From: Micromonospora rubida
GTDB lineage: Bacteria; Actinomycetota; Actinomycetes; Mycobacteriales; Micromonosporaceae
Direction of reading: 5' to 3'
DNA: 64,000 bases
Assembly (NCBI RefSeq): GCF_009908295.1
Contig: NZ_JAAALO010000009.1
Location: 186,001 to 250,000 of the forward strand
Part shown: positions 41,788 through 50,349 of the stretch, piece after piece
Layout: the number at the start of each line of letters is the position of its first letter
Position numbering within the stretch: position 1 is the first letter of the stretch
Translations under genes and position numbers: made by a program
The notes under the pieces: model-generated
Told to the model about the DNA's origin: nothing
Seen by the model: only the letters and a program-made list of their open reading frames with translations
The model's database searches: none

Positions 41788-43011
41788 ATGACCAGCGCAC
41801 CGACCGTCGTACGATCCGAGCCGCCGGCCCGCCCGGCGAGCCGGCTGCCCTCGCTGACCGGGCTGCGCTGGATCGCCGCCCTGCTGGTCTTCGGGTACCA
41901 CGTCGGCACCATGCGGATCGTCGCCGAGCCCGACTACCAGGCCGTCATCGACCGGCTGTTCACCCTGGGCCTGTCCGGGGTGGAGTTCTTCTTCATCCTC
42001 AGCGGCTTCGTGTTGGTCTGGTCGGCCCGCGACGGGGACCGCCGACGCGACTTCTGGCGCCGCCGGCTCGCCAAGATCTACCCCAACCACCTGCTGATGT
42101 GGGGTGTGGTGCTGCTGACCGGCGTGTGGGTCTTCGCCGACCCGGTCAACCCCCGCGCCGCGGTGGAGAACCTCCTGCTGCTCCAGGCCTGGGACCCGAC
42201 CCCCGGCTACTTCTACAGCGTCAACTCGGTGAGCTGGTCGCTCTCCTGCGAACTGTTCTTCTACTTCTGCCTGCCGTTCGCGCTGCCGTTGGTCCGCCGG
42301 GCGCGGCCCGGGGCGCTGTGGGCGGTGGTGATCGCGGTGCCGCTGCTGATCGTGGCGCTCTGGCCCGGTCAGCGCCTGGTGCCGCAGGAGAGCACCTGGT
42401 GGTTCACCCAGGTCTTCCCCGTCGTACGGTCCCTGGAGTTCTGGATGGGCGTCGCCGCCGCCGAGTTGCTGCGCCGAGGGCGCTGGCGGGGTCCCGGCCT
42501 CACCGCGGCCAGCGTGATCTTCGTGGCGACCTGGGTCGTCGCCTCGCAGTGGATCCGCGCCGAGCTGTGGACGGCCCTGCTCGCGGCGGCGTACCTGCTG
42601 GTCATCGCCGCCGCCGCCGACGCGGACGTGCGCGGCGCGCGGACGCCGTGGCGGTCCCGGCCGATGGTCTGGCTCGGCGAGGTCTCCTTCGCCTTCTACC
42701 TGGTGCACGTCTTCGTCATGGTCACCGTGCTGCGGCTGGCCGACCGGCTCGGCGTGGGGCTGCCCGGCTGGTGGGGGCCGCTGGCCGTGGTCGGCTTCCT
42801 GCTGGTGAACCTGGGGCTGGCCGCGCTGCTGCACCGGTGGGTCGAGATGCCGCTGACCCGCCGGCTCGGGCCGCCCCGCCGACCCCGCCCGCCGGCTCCC
42901 GGCCGCGGGACCGTCCCCGGCGACCCGCCGGGGCCGCCCACGCCGGCGACGACGGCCGCTCCCGGGCCGGAGCGCCCCCGCGAGTACGTCGCCGTGCCCG
43001 AGCGGCGCTGA
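41788..43011 (+). CDS. acyltransferase 3 family (OafA/YrhL-like) membrane protein
   Basis: A 407-residue polytopic protein with about ten membrane spans. The family start LPSLTGLRWIAALLVFGYHVGTM contains the conserved Arg and His. It is followed by LSGVEFFFILSGFVLVWSARD, the FWRRRLAKIYPNHLLMW segment and late EVSFAFYLVHVFVM. These enzymes O-acylate sugars of surface polymers or exported glycosides, using acyl-CoA on the cytoplasmic side. The C-terminal 60 residues are Pro-rich and disordered. The ATG has no strong ribosome site. Its substrate may be a polymer modified also by the divergent pyruvyltransferase-like protein, an inference from adjacency. Confidence 0.9.
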   Translation: MTSAPTVVRSEPPARPASRLPSLTGLRWIAALLVFGYHVGTMRIVAEPDYQAVIDRLFTLGLSGVEFFFILSGFVLVWSARDGDRRRDFWRRRLAKIYPNHLLMWGVVLLTGVWVFADPVNPRAAVENLLLLQAWDPTPGYFYSVNSVSWSLSCELFFYFCLPFALPLVRRARPGALWAVVIAVPLLIVALWPGQRLVPQESTWWFTQVFPVVRSLEFWMGVAAAELLRRGRWRGPGLTAASVIFVATWVVASQWIRAELWTALLAAAYLLVIAAAADADVRGARTPWRSRPMVWLGEVSFAFYLVHVFVMVTVLRLADRLGVGLPGWWGPLAVVGFLLVNLGLAALLHRWVEMPLTRRLGPPRRPRPPAPGRGTVPGDPPGPPTPATTAAPGPERPREYVAVPERR

Positions 43012-43145
43012 CCGGCCGTCCCCGCGCCGCCCGCCGGGGTGCCGCCAACGGGCCCGCGACGGGCGGGCCGGTGGGCCGGGGAGAGCCGGACGATCGGGAC
43101 GTCGCGACACGCCCCGCCAGCGATGCGCCCCGCCGCCGGCTTCGG

Positions 43146-43151
43146 TAGCGT
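43146..43151 (+). promoter_or_regulatory. -10 element TAGCGT of a leaderless promoter
   Basis: TAGCGT ends six bases before the GTG at 43158, which supports translation of the otherwise featureless ORF there. Confidence 0.5.
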
Positions 43152-43157
43152 GAGCGG

Positions 43158-43664
43158 GTGCTCTCCGTCGCGCCGGTCTGTCCCCTGTGGTGGGTCGCGC
43201 GCTGGACCGCCCGGATGCTCACGAGCCTGGCCGTCGCGGTCGCCTTCTCGCTGGGCGCCGGATCGCTGTCGTTCGACCCGGCGCCGCCCGCCGACGCCCC
43301 GGGCGGCCACGCCCCGGCCTGGTCCCTGACCGGCAGCCTGCCCGTCATCGGGGCCCCCGACGCCGGCCCCGTGCCAGCCTGGTCCCTGGTCGGCAGCACG
43401 TCCGCCATCGGGGCGTCCGACCACTGCCCCGTTCTGGCAGCCGGGGTGTGTGCGGCGGGCCCCGACCGGGCCGCCGCCAGCACCCTGTCCGCCGCCACCG
43501 GCACCCTGTCCGTCGCCGCCGGCATCCCGGCCGCCCCCGCGTACTCCGGCGCGGTCCCGGCCGGCCCGGCGGGCCGGTCCGTGGTCGACCCGGCCCCGGC
43601 GTACCGGATGCCCGTCGGCCCCGCCCCGACGACCGCCGGGTCCCGCGCGCCGCCGCGCGGCTGA
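43158..43664 (+). CDS. hypothetical Ala/Pro-rich protein with internal 20-residue repeat
   Basis: A 168-residue protein. Residues 10-38 form one hydrophobic segment (WWVARWTARMLTSLAVAVAFSLGAGSLSF) that could be a signal peptide or anchor. The remainder is Ala/Pro/Gly-rich and low complexity. Residues starting PAWSLTGSLPVIGAPDAGPV are repeated once as PAWSLVGSTSAIGASDHCPV; in DNA this is an exact 60-base period at 43319-43438. The leaderless -10 and GTG start favour a real gene, but no family is recognised, and much of the sequence could also be read as biased random coding. It may be an exported linker-like protein. Confidence 0.5.
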   Translation: MLSVAPVCPLWWVARWTARMLTSLAVAVAFSLGAGSLSFDPAPPADAPGGHAPAWSLTGSLPVIGAPDAGPVPAWSLVGSTSAIGASDHCPVLAAGVCAAGPDRAAASTLSAATGTLSVAAGIPAAPAYSGAVPAGPAGRSVVDPAPAYRMPVGPAPTTAGSRAPPRG

Positions 43665-43795
43665 CCCGCCCGCGACACCGCCCCCTCGCGAACCTCACCA
43701 CCGCACCCGTCCGCCCGGCCCGGTGGCGCCCCCGCGCCCCGCCCGGTGGCGCGCGGAGCCCGCTTCCCGCATCCGCCCTCCGTGAGGTGCCGACC

Positions 43796-44560
43796 ATGGA
43801 CATCGTTCTCTACCAGTTCCTCGTCGAGGTGCCGCTGGCCGCCGCCATCTGGTCGGTGCTGCTCGTGGTGGCACTCGGCGTGCTCACCGCCCTGGTCGCC
43901 CGCCCGCAGCGGGACCGGCCGGCGGTCGACCCCGCCCCGCCCGCCGTCGACCCGGTCATCGACGAGGCCACCGACCTGCGTCGGTACGCCGAGGAGGTGG
44001 GGGTGGCCGCCGCTGGCGCCGCCCGGACCGCCCGCCGGCGGCGCGAGGCGTGGCTGACCGCCCAGGCCGCCCTCGATCGGGCCTGGCAGGCGTACGACGA
44101 GGCGGAGACCGCCGCGCGGCGCTTCTCCGGCGCGGGGTCCCTGCCGGCTCCGCGCACCCCCCGAACCCCCGCCGAGTACGCCGCCCGGGAGCGCTGGCTG
44201 CACCACGCCGCGACGGCCGCCCACCTGCGCGGCGAGCTGTCCATCCGGCAGCTCTGCGACGTCTTCGCGCACCGGGGCGGCTGGGACCCCCGGCTGCACC
44301 CGGTCCAGCAGGAGGTCGTGCTGGCCCGGGCGGTGCGGGACGGGAGGCGGGCCGGCCACCGGGCGGCGGCGGCCCGGGAGCGGGCTGCCTGGCGCGACGC
44401 CGAGCTGGCCGCCGAGGCCGCCCGGGCGCTGGCCGTCGAGGCGTACGCCGCCGCGGAGCGGGCCCGCCCCGTCCGGTCGCCCGCGCCCCGGGCCGCGACG
44501 GCGGCGGCGGGCCGCCGCATCGTCCCCGCCGCCCGCTGGCGCCCGGCCCGGGCCGGCTGA
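43796..44560 (+). CDS. hypothetical membrane-anchored coiled-coil protein
   Basis: A 254-residue protein. Residues 1-36 form one membrane segment (VPLAAAIWSVLLVVALGVLTALVA). Residues 55-110 and 170-235 are Ala/Arg/Glu-rich helices likely to form coiled coils (EEVGVAAAGAARTARRRREAWLTAQAALDRAWQAYDEAETAARRF). A middle part with aromatic residues, TPAEYAARERWLHHAATAAHLRGELSIRQLCDVFAHRGGWDPRLHPVQQEVVLARAVRDGRR, looks conserved. GAGG precedes the ATG by about eight bases. The function is unknown. It lies 131 bp after the repeat-containing hypothetical gene and reads in the same direction. Confidence 0.7.
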   Translation: MDIVLYQFLVEVPLAAAIWSVLLVVALGVLTALVARPQRDRPAVDPAPPAVDPVIDEATDLRRYAEEVGVAAAGAARTARRRREAWLTAQAALDRAWQAYDEAETAARRFSGAGSLPAPRTPRTPAEYAARERWLHHAATAAHLRGELSIRQLCDVFAHRGGWDPRLHPVQQEVVLARAVRDGRRAGHRAAAARERAAWRDAELAAEAARALAVEAYAAAERARPVRSPAPRAATAAAGRRIVPAARWRPARAG

Positions 44561-44682
44561 CCCGACCCGACCCGACCCCGGGCGGCAGGGCCCCGGCAAA
44601 GTCGCGGGGCGTCCGATCCCGCCCGAAGTTCATCCAGCCTCCGGGACTCCTGTTCCGCTGCTTGAGGATGATCCGAGATCCT

Positions 44683-44710
44683 GGCCAGGGCCAGGGCCAG
44701 GGCCAGGGCC
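44683..44710. repeat. GGCCAG hexamer microsatellite
   Basis: About 4.7 copies of GGCCAG in perfect tandem. Confidence 0.8.
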
Positions 44711-44875
44711 TTGGTCACGGTCTCGCCGGTCCTGCGCTGTCTCTGTCTCCGCTCCCGCGAATGCCCCGGGAGGTCGCCGCCACGCCGCCCCATGCCGCCC
44801 CGCGCATCGGGCAGGCCGGGTGGCGGCCGGACGATTGCCCCCCGCCGCATCCGGTCGGGGACCTGTCTGTCGGCT

Positions 44876-44941
44876 CCCTTTGGAGCTGCCCCGTTTACGC
44901 GCCCGCTCCATCGGTAGCACAAACGGGGCAGCTCCAAAGGG
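44876..44941. repeat. 21-bp perfect inverted repeat, 24-base loop
   Basis: Arms at 44876-44896 and 44921-44941 (core CTTTGGAGCTGCCCCGTT). This is far from any gene end that needs a terminator: the upstream gene stops at 44560. Confidence 0.8.
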
Positions 44942-44944
44942 GCG

Positions 44945-44984
44945 ACGGAGGGTGGACCGACCCGACGGAGGGTGGACCGACCCG
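44945..44984. repeat. 20-bp tandem direct repeat, two copies
   Basis: The unit ACGGAGGGTGGACCGACCCG at 44945-44964 and again at 44965-44984, immediately after the inverted repeat. Confidence 0.8.
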
Positions 44985-45086
44985 ATGGCGCACACCCTGG
45001 CCGCGCACGCCGGCCGTGCACGCCATCCTCGACCGGCTCGCCGACGGGGCCGACCCGGCGAAGACCGACCCGGCAGGGGGCCGACG

Positions 45087-45362
45087 ATGTCGGTAGCGCA
45101 CGCATCCCCTGGGACCTGCCAAGCCGGAGACCCTCAAGACTTTGCCGAGGCCCCTGACTCGGCATCACCTGACGACTTCGCCGGACCCCTGCCCCGGGCG
45201 GTCGCGTGGCCGCTCCCGGAATTCTTCGTGATGCCGGTCACGGCACCCGGCAAACGGGCAGTCGACCCATCGGGGCGGATCGACCGACACAACTCGCCGA
45301 CGATCACGACCAATCGTCCGGTTGTCGCCCAACGGCACCCCGAGGACCCGCAGTCCCATTGA
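45087..45362 (+). CDS. possible small hypothetical protein
   Basis: A 91-codon frame from an ATG with AGGGGG about seven bases upstream. The product MSVAHASPGTCQAGDPQDFAEAPDSASPDDFAGPLPRAV... is Pro/Asp-rich with no domain. The reverse strand is also open for about 80 codons across the same DNA, so coding status is uncertain on either strand. A/T content here is slightly higher than in certain genes. The 45363-45874 stretch that follows shows no gene, only the promoter region of the C39-like peptidase. Confidence 0.25.
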   Translation: MSVAHASPGTCQAGDPQDFAEAPDSASPDDFAGPLPRAVAWPLPEFFVMPVTAPGKRAVDPSGRIDRHNSPTITTNRPVVAQRHPEDPQSH

Positions 45363-45874
45363 GTTACGTCAGTTCCCAATGTGCTGCAAGGAAGTTGGTC
45401 GGGGAGGGTTTAGCCAGGTGGGATGGGGTTGGCAGGGCTTCGGCTGGCCAGTAATGTCGGCCCGTCCGGTGCGGTACCCGATCGCAAGAGGCGACGCCGC
45501 GCCGACCCGCTCAATCGTGAACATCACGAACCGGGGACCCAGTGCAGTGTGGGGTGAATCCGCGGGCCACGGCTCGCGGTAGGGCGATCTTCCCGCCCGA
45601 ATCCGTCAGCTAACCCGGTAGGCGGTGTCGGAAGGAGTGCCATCTTCGTGCAGCGCGACCCCATCCCCCGGTTGTTCCTCCACTGCGGCGCAGTGGTGCC
45701 CGCGTCCGTCGCCCCTGGGCTGACGAGCTGACCCGCGCACCCGCCCGTACGCCCGGCTGACCGGGCGTCTTCCCAGAGCGGTCCCCAGCGGCCGTGGACG
45801 TCTCGTCCGCGCCGCCGTGCGACGACGCATGCCCGGGTGCCCCGCTCTCCGCCCCACCCCCCGTGGAGGAACAC
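45363..45874. other. upstream region of the C39-like peptidase gene
   Basis: About 510 bp with no supported gene. Frames through it lack bias. The frame of the peptidase is open from 45794, but those 27 residues (MDVSSAPPCDDACPG...) precede a strong ribosome site and are probably untranslated. Confidence 0.45.
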
Positions 45875-46708
45875 GTGAACGACCACCTCAAGCGGCAGTT
45901 GCGGCGTCTCGCCACCGAGCGCCCGTACCAGGTTGTCGTCGGCTCGGCCGCAGCGCTCCTGCTGGCCTCCGGCACCGGTGTGCTGCTGGCCGGCGCCGAC
46001 GACACCCCCGCCCCGCGGCAGACCACCAACGCCGCCGTGGCCGAGATCGCACCCCGCCTCGACGGCGTGGCCAGCCGCGCCCAGGCCCGGGTCGGCGCGA
46101 CCGCGTCGCCGAGCGCCACCACGGCTGCGCCGAACCCCGACCTGACCACCAAGGCGGCCCCGAAGCAGACCACGGCGAAGGCAGCCTCCCCGAAGCCGCC
46201 GTCGTCGAAGTCCCTCGACTACGACTACCAGGCGCAGACCACCTACTTCTACTGCGGCCCCGCGGCGGTTCGCAACGCGCTCTCCGCCACCGGCGTCGAA
46301 GGCACCCAGGACGGGCTGGCCAGCCGCCTCGGCACCACCGAGATGGGCACCAACTCGGCCGAGGACACCACCCGGGTGCTCAACGAGATGGTCAAGGGCG
46401 ACCCGTACCGGACCCGGATGATCGCGGGCGGCTCCGCCACCCGGGCCCAGATCGACCGGCTCCAGGCCGACGTGGTGACGGCGGTCGGTGCCGGGCGCGG
46501 CGTCGTGGTGAACATCGCCGGCGACGCCACCGACGTCGACGGCGACTGGCACTCCTTCCCCGGCGGCCACTACATCGCCGTCGTCGGCTACCGCAACGAC
46601 GGCAGCACCGTGCGGATCGCCGACTCGGCCAACCCGGCCGCCCCGGCGTACTGGATCAGCACCACCGCCCTGGCGCACTGGGCGGCGACCAGGGGCTACT
46701 CGGCCTGA
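45875..46708 (+). CDS. secreted C39-like cysteine peptidase
   Basis: A 277-residue exported protein. Residues 1-45 carry an N-terminal membrane segment (VVVGSAAALLLASGTGVLLAGADD) acting as signal or anchor. An Ala/Thr/Pro/Lys-rich linker runs to about residue 115. The catalytic domain has the Cys in QTTYFYCGPAAVRNALSATG, the His in SFPGGHYIAVVGYR and the Asp/Asn in VRIADSANP, matching the C39_2 papain-like fold. It cleaves or binds peptides outside the cell. GGAGG lies five bases before the GTG at 45875, which is preferred to the upstream frame start. A perfect 15-bp hairpin follows. No lanthipeptide or bacteriocin precursor was seen nearby. Confidence 0.85.
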   Translation: MNDHLKRQLRRLATERPYQVVVGSAAALLLASGTGVLLAGADDTPAPRQTTNAAVAEIAPRLDGVASRAQARVGATASPSATTAAPNPDLTTKAAPKQTTAKAASPKPPSSKSLDYDYQAQTTYFYCGPAAVRNALSATGVEGTQDGLASRLGTTEMGTNSAEDTTRVLNEMVKGDPYRTRMIAGGSATRAQIDRLQADVVTAVGAGRGVVVNIAGDATDVDGDWHSFPGGHYIAVVGYRNDGSTVRIADSANPAAPAYWISTTALAHWAATRGYSA

Positions 46709-46720
46709 TCACCTTCCCCC

Positions 46721-46757
46721 CACCGGCCCCGGCTCTCCCTGTGAGCCGGGGCCGGTG
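46721..46757 (+). terminator. hairpin terminator
   Basis: A perfect 15-bp stem, CACCGGCCCCGGCTC (46721-46735) with 46743-46757, and a 7-base loop, 12 bases after the peptidase stop. Confidence 0.75.
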
Positions 46758-46898
46758 CCGTCTCACCCCGGCCGGGCACCGCGGCCGTCCTAAGGCGCGG
46801 AACGGAGTTCCCGGAAGATGGACGAACGTCGGGCGGGATCGACAGGGGCGGAGGCGGCGACCAGCGCGGCGGGACGGGGCTTCGGACGGGAGGCCGCG

Positions 46899-46956
46899 TT
46901 GATCAAGAGGTTCCGGTCAGCTCCGGTCTCAACCCTGACGCGAACCCCTTGGTCAA
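46899..46956. repeat. REP-like inverted repeat, degenerate copy 2
   Basis: Left arm TTGATCAAGAGGTTCCGGTC (46899-46918) and a partly complementary right arm ending at 46956; 18 of 22 positions still pair. The left arm shares its first 15 bases with copy 1 at 36.4 kb. The right arm overlaps the stop codon of the gene at 46953-48659. Confidence 0.65.
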
Positions 46957-48659
46957 TGCGGGAAGCGGGAGGGCGTGGGGGAGGACGGGGTGGGGCGGGG
47001 GGTGGGGGGAGTCCAGGTCGGGTTCAGTTCGTGGCGGGCTGCCGTGAGGAATGCCTCGGCGTACTGCTGGGTGGGGAAGTCGCCCAGGTAGCGGGAGCGG
47101 GTGGCCCAGCGGGCCGTTGCCTGCGGGTCGGTGTCGAGCAGCTGGTCGAGCACCTCGTCGAGGTTGGCCGCGTCGCGCCGCAGCACGTAGCCCGAGCCGG
47201 CCAGGGGGAACAGCTCGACGAACCGGTCGCCGTCGCCGCCCATGTCCGTGACCGCGTACGGCTTGCCGGAGTAGAGGTAGTCGGAGATCACCCCGGAGAC
47301 GTCCGAGAGCAGCGCGTCGGAGCGGTTCACGCAGTCGACCAGGGACATCTCCCGGCTGGCCGCAGCGCCCCAGACGTGCTGCCGGCCGGTGCGGGCCCGG
47401 TCCGCGGTGAGCAGCTCCGCGAGCCGGGCGAGCTGCCGCGCCGACGCCGGGTTCTGCCCGGTGTACGGGTGGGCGCGCAGGATCACCGTCGCGCCCCGGG
47501 CCAGCAACCCCCGGACGATGGTCTCGCCCACCGGCAGGGAGCAGTAGTTCGCGTCGGCGTGGTGCCCGGTCCAGGTCGGGGTGTAGAGCACCGTCGGGTT
47601 CGCCAGGCCGGGGGTCGGCTCCCGGCGTACCTCGATCGACTCGACCTGCGGACGGCCGACCACGACGAACTTCTCCGCCGGGATGTCCACCCCGGCGCGG
47701 GCATACCGGTCGATCGCGGCCGGGCCGGCCACGAAGATCCGGTCGAAGATCGCCGAGACCGGGTTGGCGCTGGGCGCCTTGTCGCTGTCGCCGTGGTGGA
47801 TCTGCACGTGGGTGAGCTGGGTGAACCGGATGCAGTGGCTGTTCTTCGCCCCGTGGTTGACGTAGAACGCCACCTTGAGACTCGGCACCAGCGCCTCGTC
47901 CATTGCCTTCAGGGTGGGGCAGTACACCACCGGGGCCGTGGTGGCCGCGGCGATCGGGGCGAGGAACTCCGGCTCCCGCACCATCACGAGGAACGGCCGG
48001 CCGATCCGCTCCAGGTAGGGCAGCCACATGGTGACCTGGTACTCCGATCCCGGCGGGGCGGAGAAGTGCAGCAGGAACTCCGGCTGGTGCGCCCGCAGCG
48101 CCCGGGTCACCGCCCCGCCCCCGGTCCCCGGCCGGAACCGCCGGCGGGCCAGGTCCAGGGCCACCGCCCCGACGCCCGCGCCGACGCCCAGCGCCAGCAG
48201 CAGGGCGACGAACGCCGGCAGCGCCAGCGCGGCGGCCAGCGCCACCGCGGCGAGCAGCACCAGCAGGGCGTCGCCCAGCCGGCCGGCGACCAGCGGGGCC
48301 CACGACCGGGCCGGGAGGTTGGCGGCCCGGATCTCCAGGTCCCCGGCCTGCCGCAGCGGGCCCACCAGCAGCACCAGCCCCAGCAGCACCAGGGCCGTGG
48401 CGGCCAGCGCCGGGTCGAAGCCGGCGTCGAGCCGGCGGGCGTACCCGACCAGGATGCCGGCCGCGAGCAGCACCGACTCGGCGGTGCTGTCGGCGGCCGG
48501 CCGGATCCGGCGCTCCCAGCCGGCGGCGGCCAGGGCCGCCACCGCGAGCGCCAGCCCCCAGCCGGTCGCCCCGGTCAGCGCGAGGACGAGGAACGCCAGC
48601 ACGGCGAGGCCGGTGGTCGCCACCCGGGCGGTCAGCTTCCTGACCAGGTCACCACGCAT
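46953..48659 (-). CDS. CDP-glycerol/CDP-ribitol polyolphosphotransferase family protein
   Basis: A 568-residue protein. Residues 1-175 contain about five membrane spans, an unusual membrane-anchored front end. The C-terminal domain is of the CDP-glycerol:poly(glycerophosphate) glycerophosphotransferase (TagF/TarL) family: KVAFYVNHGAKNSHCIRFTQLTHVQIHHGDSDKAPS with the conserved HGxxxK-like and HHGDSDKAP motifs, VGRPQVE, PTVLYTPTWTGHH, VILRAHPYTGQ, and SDALLSDVSGVISDYLYSGKPYAVTD. It would polymerise or add polyol-phosphate units from the CDP-polyol made by its neighbour. GGGAG precedes the ATG. The stop lies inside a REP-like repeat. The exact polyol is inferred from the next gene. Confidence 0.88.
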   Translation of the reverse strand: MRGDLVRKLTARVATTGLAVLAFLVLALTGATGWGLALAVAALAAAGWERRIRPAADSTAESVLLAAGILVGYARRLDAGFDPALAATALVLLGLVLLVGPLRQAGDLEIRAANLPARSWAPLVAGRLGDALLVLLAAVALAAALALPAFVALLLALGVGAGVGAVALDLARRRFRPGTGGGAVTRALRAHQPEFLLHFSAPPGSEYQVTMWLPYLERIGRPFLVMVREPEFLAPIAAATTAPVVYCPTLKAMDEALVPSLKVAFYVNHGAKNSHCIRFTQLTHVQIHHGDSDKAPSANPVSAIFDRIFVAGPAAIDRYARAGVDIPAEKFVVVGRPQVESIEVRREPTPGLANPTVLYTPTWTGHHADANYCSLPVGETIVRGLLARGATVILRAHPYTGQNPASARQLARLAELLTADRARTGRQHVWGAAASREMSLVDCVNRSDALLSDVSGVISDYLYSGKPYAVTDMGGDGDRFVELFPLAGSGYVLRRDAANLDEVLDQLLDTDPQATARWATRSRYLGDFPTQQYAEAFLTAARHELNPTWTPPTPRPTPSSPTPSRFPH

Positions 48660-48702
48660 GTCGCTCCCGCTTCTTCCGCCGTGTTGCGGTGGCCGTCGTC
48701 GC

Positions 48703-50205
48703 TCAGCCGGCCGTGGCCGGGGTCGCCGCCGGGCCGCCCTGGGCGGGAACGTTCGCGGCGGGGCCCTCGCCCGGAGCCCGCCGGACGTCGATGACCTGCC
48801 CGGTCAGCTCGGAGACCAGCACGTCCAGCGAGGACTGGGCGACGGTCTCCGCGGCGAGCAGGGTGTGCTCCGGCTCCTCGCCGAACGCCTTGGTGCGCAT
48901 CGGGGTGGCGGTGCGCTCCGGGTTGATGCAGTTGACCCGTACGCCGAACTCGGCCCACTCGTCGGACAGCGCCTGGGTCAGGTTGACCAGCGCGGCCTTC
49001 GTGGCCGAGTAGAGCGCGTAGCGGGCCCGGCCCCGGGTGTACGAGCTGGAGGTGTAGAGCAGGAGCTGGCCCTTGGTCTGCTGCAGGTACGGCAGGGACT
49101 GCCGGGCGATGGTGACGGGGCCGACGAAGTTGACCTGTAGGACCCGGTCCATGGTCTCCTGGTCCATCTCCGCCAGCTCGCCCTTCTCCAGGATGCCGGC
49201 GGTGACCACCACGTGGTCGATGCGGCCGGTGGCCTCGAAGGCGGTCTTCAGCGCGGCCTCGACGTCGGCGGCCCGCTCGACGTGGGTGCCGGTGCTGGAG
49301 CGGCTGAACGGGAAGACCTGGGCGCCGTAGCGGCGGGCCAGCTCGGTCAGCTCGTGGCCGATGCCGTAGCTGCCGCCGAAGACGACGATGGTCCGGCCGG
49401 TCAGCTCCTCGGTGTAGCTGCGGTGGTCGGTCAGCCGGGGGGCCTGCGCGGCGGCGAGCTGGAAGAGCTTGTCCGCGAGGTGCACGTCGACCGGGTGGGT
49501 GACCTTGATGTTCTCGTCCGAGCCGTCGATCACCTTGATCGGGGTGCCGGGCAGGTAGCGCAGCACCACGCCGCAGTCGTCGGTGGCGGCGAAGTTCGCG
49601 TCACCCCCGGCGATCCGGTACGCCTCCCGGATGGTGCCCGAGCGGAACGCCTGCGGGGTCTGGCCCCGGCGCAGGGTGGAGCGGACCGGGATGTCGGTGA
49701 TGCACTCGTTCTCGTCGACCTGGATGATCGTGTCGGCCGAGGGGATCGCCACGTCGACCGCCGTGTAGGTCCAGAGCGCGTTCACGCACTCCCGGACGAT
49801 CCGGCCGCTGAGCAGCGGGCGCACCGCGTCGTGGAAGAGGATGTTGACGTCGCCCTCGCCGACGGCGTCCAGGGCGATCCGGGTGGTCGCGTTGCGGGTG
49901 TCGCCGCCCTCGATGACCTTGCTGACCTTGCGGAAGCCGGCCTTGTCGACGATCTGCTGGGCGTCGGGGACGTGCCCGGCGGCCATCAGCACGATGATCT
50001 CGTCGATCTCGGGGGCCGCCTCGAAGACCGCCAGGGTGTGCTCGATGATCGGCTTGCCGGCGATCTTCAGGAGCTGCTTCGGGATGCCCAGGCCCAATCG
50101 GGTCCCGGTGCCACCGGCCAGCACCACCGCCACCGTCCGCGAGGGCCGCCACGGCGCCGGGGTCTCCGGTGTGGCGTCCGGGCCAGTGGTGTGGTCCTGC
50201 GTCAT
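48703..50205 (-). CDS. bifunctional CDP-ribitol synthase (cytidylyltransferase fused to SDR reductase)
   Basis: A 500-residue fusion. Residues 20-245 are an IspD/TarI-type cytidylyltransferase (VAVVLAGGTGTRLGLGIPKQLLKIAGKPIIEHTL, HDAVRPL, TPQAF, DDCGVVL, KVTHPVD). Residues 265-480 are a short-chain reductase (TIVVFGGSYGIGHELTEL, cofactor site GGSYGIG, catalytic Y-x3-K in YALYSATKAALVNL, RVNCINPERTATPM). The same architecture occurs in the Haemophilus Bcs1/Acs1 enzyme, which reduces ribulose 5-phosphate and activates the ribitol 5-phosphate to CDP-ribitol; TarI and TarJ do this as separate proteins. It supplies the polyolphosphotransferase encoded 44 bp downstream. GAGGA lies seven bases before the ATG. 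Confidence 0.9.
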   Translation of the reverse strand: MTQDHTTGPDATPETPAPWRPSRTVAVVLAGGTGTRLGLGIPKQLLKIAGKPIIEHTLAVFEAAPEIDEIIVLMAAGHVPDAQQIVDKAGFRKVSKVIEGGDTRNATTRIALDAVGEGDVNILFHDAVRPLLSGRIVRECVNALWTYTAVDVAIPSADTIIQVDENECITDIPVRSTLRRGQTPQAFRSGTIREAYRIAGGDANFAATDDCGVVLRYLPGTPIKVIDGSDENIKVTHPVDVHLADKLFQLAAAQAPRLTDHRSYTEELTGRTIVVFGGSYGIGHELTELARRYGAQVFPFSRSSTGTHVERAADVEAALKTAFEATGRIDHVVVTAGILEKGELAEMDQETMDRVLQVNFVGPVTIARQSLPYLQQTKGQLLLYTSSSYTRGRARYALYSATKAALVNLTQALSDEWAEFGVRVNCINPERTATPMRTKAFGEEPEHTLLAAETVAQSSLDVLVSELTGQVIDVRRAPGEGPAANVPAQGGPAATPATAG

Positions 50206-50349
50206 TGCCGATCCTCACTCTCAGGGAATGCCAGAACGATGGGTGACGGCCGTGTGGCGGCCCGGTGAACCATAACGCGTCCACCGCGTCGCCCCCCAGG
50301 GACGACGCGGTGGACCGACACCCGCACGACGCCGTACGGATGCCGGAAC

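Larger units (their letters stand above)
44561..45086. other. repeat-rich intergenic region
   Basis: No gene is supported. It contains GGCCAG repeated about 4.7 times (44683-44710), a 21-bp inverted repeat (44876-44941) and a 20-bp direct tandem repeat (44945-44984). The combination suggests a structured RNA or recombination-prone DNA. Confidence 0.55.

Noticed and set aside
44683..44984. Repeats considered as a CRISPR array
   Set aside because: The units are contiguous (6 bp and 20 bp tandem) without unique spacers, and no cas genes are in the window.
45875..46708. C39-like peptidase considered as part of a bacteriocin or lanthipeptide exporter
   Set aside because: There is no ABC domain, precursor peptide or modification enzyme nearby, and the protein has its own export segment.
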